Source: Ignavibacteriales bacterium
GTDB lineage: Bacteria; Bacteroidota; Ignavibacteria; UBA10030
Assembly (NCBI GenBank): GCA_016207365.1
Contig: JACQPU010000056.1
Location: 1-17,385, forward strand
DNA: 17,385 nt
Reading direction: 5' to 3'
The notes under the pieces were generated by a model. It made no database searches, was not told the origin of the DNA, and worked only from the letters and a program-made list of their open reading frames with translations. Positions 14,516 to 17,385 of the stretch are shown here, piece after piece (position 1 is the stretch's first letter; each line of letters opens with the position of its first letter). Both the position numbers and the translations under genes were made by a program.

Positions 14516-15301
14516 GGCACTCTTTCGCATTCGATCCTTCTGCTCGGCACTTGCTCTCCACTGATATCCGTAAATCGCACCCTCCCACTCGCCATACATG
14601 GAATTCGGCAGCACAAGAAACCGCGTTCCGAATTCGTTTCGCAGACGGTCGGTCTCCCCCATCCGGTCCTTCACGGATTTCCGTTCAAACACCGCCGCGT
14701 GATCGTTGAGATTGTCTCCAATAAGCAGAACAATGTCATGCGTTTCCGCAATCATTGTCCTTCTGGTTTCCTTGCCCGATTCCGTTGTTTTCAGAAGAAT
14801 ATGTGCGCTGTCCGCCTGCGGGAAGCCCCGGCGGCGAAGATTTCGTTCGCTTCCCGCATATTCGTCGGCCATTTCGCGATTCGACACATAGAAGACATCG
14901 TAGCCTCTGGAAACAGCATACTGTAGAAACTCCACCGATCCAGGCAATGCCTCTGCCGCGGCACGATTCACCCAGTCCAGCCATGCATACGGAAACGATT
15001 TGTTTTCAAGGATCATCCTTGCCGAATGGGGACTGTTATCGAGCACTGTTTCATCGATGTCCACGACAACTGCACGGCCGCGGGAGCGCGTTGGGTTCTT
15101 CTCTTCATATTGATCGATAATCATCCGGGCAAATTGAAATGTCTGGTAGCTCATGGCTCGCATTTCAGCAGATGTCTGGTGCCAGACAACTGCCATGACC
15201 AAGTGCTCGTTGAGCGACGGTTGAAATTCTGGTCTTCCGGAAAGCCCTAGCGCCAGTAACGCGGCGCCGGAAAGAACAAGACCTCGAAGAGGAATTTTCA
15301 T
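14501..15301 (-). CDS. Class C (e(P4)-like) acid phosphatase / 5'-nucleotidase, HAD subfamily IIIB
   Basis: Members hydrolyse nucleoside monophosphates and related phosphate esters in the periplasm or on the outer membrane. The 266-residue protein has a hydrophobic N terminus (LVLSGAALLALGLSG, 8-22). It then has the family's conserved AVVWHQTSAEMRAMSYQTF (37-55), HAD motif I DIDETVLDNS (D81 nucleophile, D83), motif II YVSNRE (139-143 region), a lysine in KTTESGKETRR, and motif IV IGDNLND (194-200). The start at ATG 15301 is chosen because it begins the signal peptide; 50 extra residues of the open frame to 15451 are low-complexity and unlike the family. No cysteine follows the signal peptide, so it is not a lipoprotein, unlike typical e(P4). 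TACAAT lies eight bases before the ATG. Confidence 0.88.
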   Translation of the reverse strand: MKIPLRGLVLSGAALLALGLSGRPEFQPSLNEHLVMAVVWHQTSAEMRAMSYQTFQFARMIIDQYEEKNPTRSRGRAVVVDIDETVLDNSPHSARMILENKSFPYAWLDWVNRAAAEALPGSVEFLQYAVSRGYDVFYVSNREMADEYAGSERNLRRRGFPQADSAHILLKTTESGKETRRTMIAETHDIVLLIGDNLNDHAAVFERKSVKDRMGETDRLRNEFGTRFLVLPNSMYGEWEGAIYGYQWRASAEQKDRMRKSALRSF

Positions 15302-15466
15302 AGCCTTCAATTGTAGTTTTTTGTGAGAGGCCAGAGCTCGCGGAGTGGTCTTGGGAGCTTTCTGGCAAGGTACAGAGGGAGATTGTTTTCGTAAGGCATA
15401 CAATAACGGCATTGGGAACGCGCAACGTGCGGGGGATTTGTGAGTCCGCAACTTGGGATGGCTGGC

Positions 15467-16345
15467 TCATTCGGGGCGAATAACAGTTACCTGCCCGCCC
15501 ATTCGATCCTTCTGGATTGAGGCCACGATCCGGGAGACGAGTCTGGCCGACAGGAAACGCACGGCAACAGTGCCAAGTTTGTTGAAGAATCCTGGAACGA
15601 TCAGCGGTCGCCCGGCCATAAGCCCCTCATACGCAGCGCGCGCAACAACACGGGAATCCATTTCCGCGATCCCGCCGAGGGCCCGACGTCGAATCCCTGC
15701 CCGTGCGCGGAATCCAGTAGCCATGGGACCCGGACAGAGAACGCTCACCGTAATCCCTCGATCACGTACTTCCTCCGCGAGTCCTAGGGAAAAGCTAATA
15801 AGGTACGCTTTGGTCGCGTGGTAGTTCGTCATGAACGGACCTGGCTGGAATCCCGCGATCGAGGCAACATTGAGTATTCTTCCGGATCCCCGCGCCAGCA
15901 TAGCCGGAAGAAGCAGTTTGGTAAGGTGGACAGGTGTAACAACGTTAAGCTGCAACATGCCGAGTTCTTCACCGTTGTCCGAGTATCCAAAACGTCCCAG
16001 GAGGCCAAATCCGGCGTTGTTCACAAGAATGTCGACGAAAACACCGGCTGCGTCAAGTTCGCGAGTGATTTCTCCGGGTGACTCGGGTCTTGTCAGGTCC
16101 TTGGCAATCACCATGGCGGAGACCCCGAAGATCTGCTGAGCCTGGTTGGCAAGAGCGAGCAATTTATCCTCGCTCCGCGCAACAAGCACAACATTGTATC
16201 CATTCTCGGCAAACACGGTGGCAAGATCGTAACCAATACCGCCTGACGCTCCGGTAACGAGAGCGGTCTTGTTCTGCTTCCACAACCCTGCTTGTGGCCG
16301 CGGCCGAGAATGATGCTTACGGAAAGTACGTTTCCTAGGAGGCAT
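15467..16345 (-). CDS. Short-chain dehydrogenase/reductase (classical SDR, DltE/YqjQ-like)
   Basis: This is an NAD(P)-dependent oxidoreductase of 292 residues. It shows the cofactor motif TGASGGIG (31-38), VARSEDKL after the second strand, NNAG (109-112), N134, and the catalytic S162, Y175 and K179 in SIAGFQPGPFMTNYHATK. CPGPMATGFRARAG follows. The arginine after the second strand hints at NADP preference. The substrate is unknown. The N terminus up to residue 25 is an unusual basic stretch (PPRKRTFRKHHSRPRP). The start may be ATG 16345, or TTG 16366 seven codons earlier, or the true start may lie further in. A 165-base gap separates it from the phosphatase gene; I see no terminator there. 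Confidence 0.88.
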   Translation of the reverse strand: MPPRKRTFRKHHSRPRPQAGLWKQNKTALVTGASGGIGYDLATVFAENGYNVVLVARSEDKLLALANQAQQIFGVSAMVIAKDLTRPESPGEITRELDAAGVFVDILVNNAGFGLLGRFGYSDNGEELGMLQLNVVTPVHLTKLLLPAMLARGSGRILNVASIAGFQPGPFMTNYHATKAYLISFSLGLAEEVRDRGITVSVLCPGPMATGFRARAGIRRRALGGIAEMDSRVVARAAYEGLMAGRPLIVPGFFNKLGTVAVRFLSARLVSRIVASIQKDRMGGQVTVIRPE

Positions 16346-16375
16346 TCGTGAAACGAAAGAGATCAAATCACGGCT

Positions 16376-16404
16376 AAGGTAGAAAACGATGGAAGGAAAA
16401 GCAA
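16376..16404 (-). promoter_or_regulatory. Candidate promoter for the dehydrogenase gene
   Basis: TTGCTT (16404-16399), 17 bases, then TACCTT (16381-16376) on the minus strand gives the same spacing as the purN promoter but a weaker match. The predicted start near 16369 is about 24 bases before the ATG at 16345 and would argue against the TTG start at 16366. Confidence 0.3.
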
Positions 16405-16428
16405 CCTCTCCTGACCGCGCCTCACAGC

Positions 16429-16458
16429 TTGATTCATCGCCGTAATTCTTTGTATTTT
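16429..16458 (+). promoter_or_regulatory. Candidate promoter for the plus-strand phosphatase pair
   Basis: TTGATT (16429-16434), 18 bases, then TATTTT (16453-16458) matches the consensus at four of six positions in each box. The leader would be about 33 bases, with GGAAG in front of the ATG at 16498. It lies in the 152-base divergent region between the dehydrogenase and metallophosphoesterase genes. Confidence 0.3.
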
Positions 16459-16497
16459 CCGGTGGACGGGGAACAAGGTTACTGGAAGAAAATTGGC

Positions 16498-17148
16498 ATG
16501 AGGATTCTCGCGGTAACAGATATTCATGGAGCGTACGATCGGGTTGAGAGCATCCTCGCCCTTGAGCGCAACTATCATGCGGTGATCATTGGAGGAGATC
16601 TGACCACGCACGGCACACGTCGCGAGGCCGAAGACGCTCTGCGAAACTTGGCCAAGGCGGGGGTTCCCCTCTATTGTGTGGCAGGTAACATGGATCCACC
16701 TGTCCTCGAAGACACCTTCTCGCGTTTTGCAAGCTCCCTCAATGGCCGGGGTGTGCTCCTCGATGACATAGGGCTCTTTGGCGTCTCTGGATCCCCCATG
16801 ACCCCGATGCATACGCCGTATGAACTCTCGGAAGAGGAGATCGCCCTCCGCGCCCATGCGGGATGGAAGGACGTTCAGGCCGCGCGAATGACGATTTTCG
16901 TCCCGCATACGCCTCCTTACAACACCGCTGTTGATGTTCTGCGCTCCGGAAATCATGTTGGAAGCACTGCAGTGCGAAAATTTGTGGACCAGTGCCACCC
17001 TCATGCCGTGGTGTGCGGACATATTCACGAGGCGCGCGGCACCGACCGGATCGGTACAACGATCGTGGTCAACTGCGGGCCTGCGATGAATGGTTACTAC
17101 GCCGTTATCACGGTCGGTAAGGAAATCTCGGTGGAACTGAAGGGATGA
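16498..17148 (+). CDS. Small calcineurin-like metallophosphoesterase
   Basis: The 216-residue soluble protein is a minimal metallophosphoesterase domain. Metal-ligand motifs appear in order: TDIHGAYD (D8, H10), GGDLTTHG (D34), GNMD in place of the usual GNHD, PHTPPY and GHIHEARG. The histidine-to-methionine change in GNMD is common in archaeal and some bacterial members of this subgroup. The final NCGPAMNGYYAVI matches their conserved tail ('NPGPAxxGxYAVI'). The substrate is unknown. The start is ATG 16498, which begins the MRILAVTDIHG strand and has GGAAG upstream; the open frame extends upstream to 16429 without family similarity. It is coupled to the next gene by an ATGA overlap, so both phosphatases are likely made together. 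Confidence 0.87.
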   Translation: MRILAVTDIHGAYDRVESILALERNYHAVIIGGDLTTHGTRREAEDALRNLAKAGVPLYCVAGNMDPPVLEDTFSRFASSLNGRGVLLDDIGLFGVSGSPMTPMHTPYELSEEEIALRAHAGWKDVQAARMTIFVPHTPPYNTAVDVLRSGNHVGSTAVRKFVDQCHPHAVVCGHIHEARGTDRIGTTIVVNCGPAMNGYYAVITVGKEISVELKG

Positions 17149-17385
17149 GTACAATCTCCGTTGTGCTTTTCGACCTCGGCAATGTTCTTATCTCCATTTA
17201 TCCGGAAAGGTTCGCGGCTACACTTGGAATCGATCATAGATCCGACCAACCCCGTCGACTGCAAGTTGTTCAATTAATGCAAAGGTACGAGCGTGGCGAG
17301 TTGGAGACGGACAGGTTTTTTGAGCAATTAGGACAGGTTTTCTCGGGAAAATTCTCGCGACAGAGGCTTACGGAAGCGTTGGAGA
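17145..17385 (+). CDS. HAD-family phosphatase, YihX-like (partial, cut by right edge)
   Basis: The first 80 residues are present. HAD motif I reads VVLFDLGNVLI; the FDLGNV form, where the usual second aspartate is replaced, is the one seen in the YihX-type glucose-1-phosphate phosphatase branch of the HAD superfamily. The following helical region (RRLQVVQLMQRYERGELETDRFF, given here by its ends RRLQVV and TDRFF) fits the cap domain, including the 'YExGxxxxxxF' pattern. Its ATG overlaps the stop of the metallophosphoesterase by four bases. The remaining motifs lie outside the window, so substrate and completeness cannot be judged. Confidence 0.82.
   Translation, partial: MSTISVVLFDLGNVLISIYPERFAATLGIDHRSDQPRRLQVVQLMQRYERGELETDRFFEQLGQVFSGKFSRQRLTEALE

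Noticed and set aside
16363..17154. 263-codon minus-strand open frame opposite the small metallophosphoesterase
   Set aside because: The plus-strand frame carries all metallophosphoesterase motifs; the minus-strand translation is rich in H, R and M with no family signature.

Overview
This window looks like a chromosomal segment of a Gram-negative, rod-shaped bacterium of the Bacteroidota/Chlorobiota (FCB) group, possibly an Ignavibacteria- or Kapabacteria-like lineage. The main evidence is the unbroken order purN-purH-mreB-mreC-mreD-mrdA-rodA, an arrangement I know from that group, together with TonB-receptor-like outer-membrane barrels and GC content of roughly 50-55 % by eye. Lineage is an inference, not a measurement. 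Nearly all genes are on the minus strand; only the far right end is transcribed rightward. I see no rRNA, tRNA, CRISPR array, insertion sequence or phage gene.

Right to centre (13.2-5.4 kb, minus strand) is the core of the window. A good sigma70-type promoter (TTGACA, 17 bp, TACATT) precedes purN and purH, two purine biosynthesis enzymes. The elongasome genes mreB, mreC, mreD, mrdA (PBP2) and rodA follow with no evident terminator. From mreC to rodA the genes overlap by 1-4 bases, which suggests translational coupling. A membrane-anchored metallophosphoesterase follows rodA. Together these genes build the cytoskeletal scaffold and the SEDS/PBP2 peptidoglycan polymerase that elongates the rod.

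The left part (4.05-0.39 kb, minus strand) is a tight four-gene cassette: a TauE/SafE-type anion permease, a DUF1634 membrane protein, a small outer-membrane barrel and a TonB-receptor-like barrel. The genes overlap by 4 bases or are 3 bases apart, so inner-membrane permease and outer-membrane proteins are probably made together. Downstream, at the left edge, is the start of a secreted protein whose reading frame contains a TGA at codon 52.

The right accessory part (13.2-17.4 kb) holds an LD-carboxypeptidase (peptidoglycan recycling), an internally deleted methyltransferase remnant on the plus strand, a class C acid phosphatase of the e(P4) family without a lipobox, and a short-chain dehydrogenase. 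Divergent from the dehydrogenase is a plus-strand pair: a small metallophosphoesterase and a YihX-like HAD phosphatase cut by the window edge. The methyltransferase remnant and the permease/outer-membrane cassette are the most unusual items. I do not see a clear-cut new defence or mobile system here.
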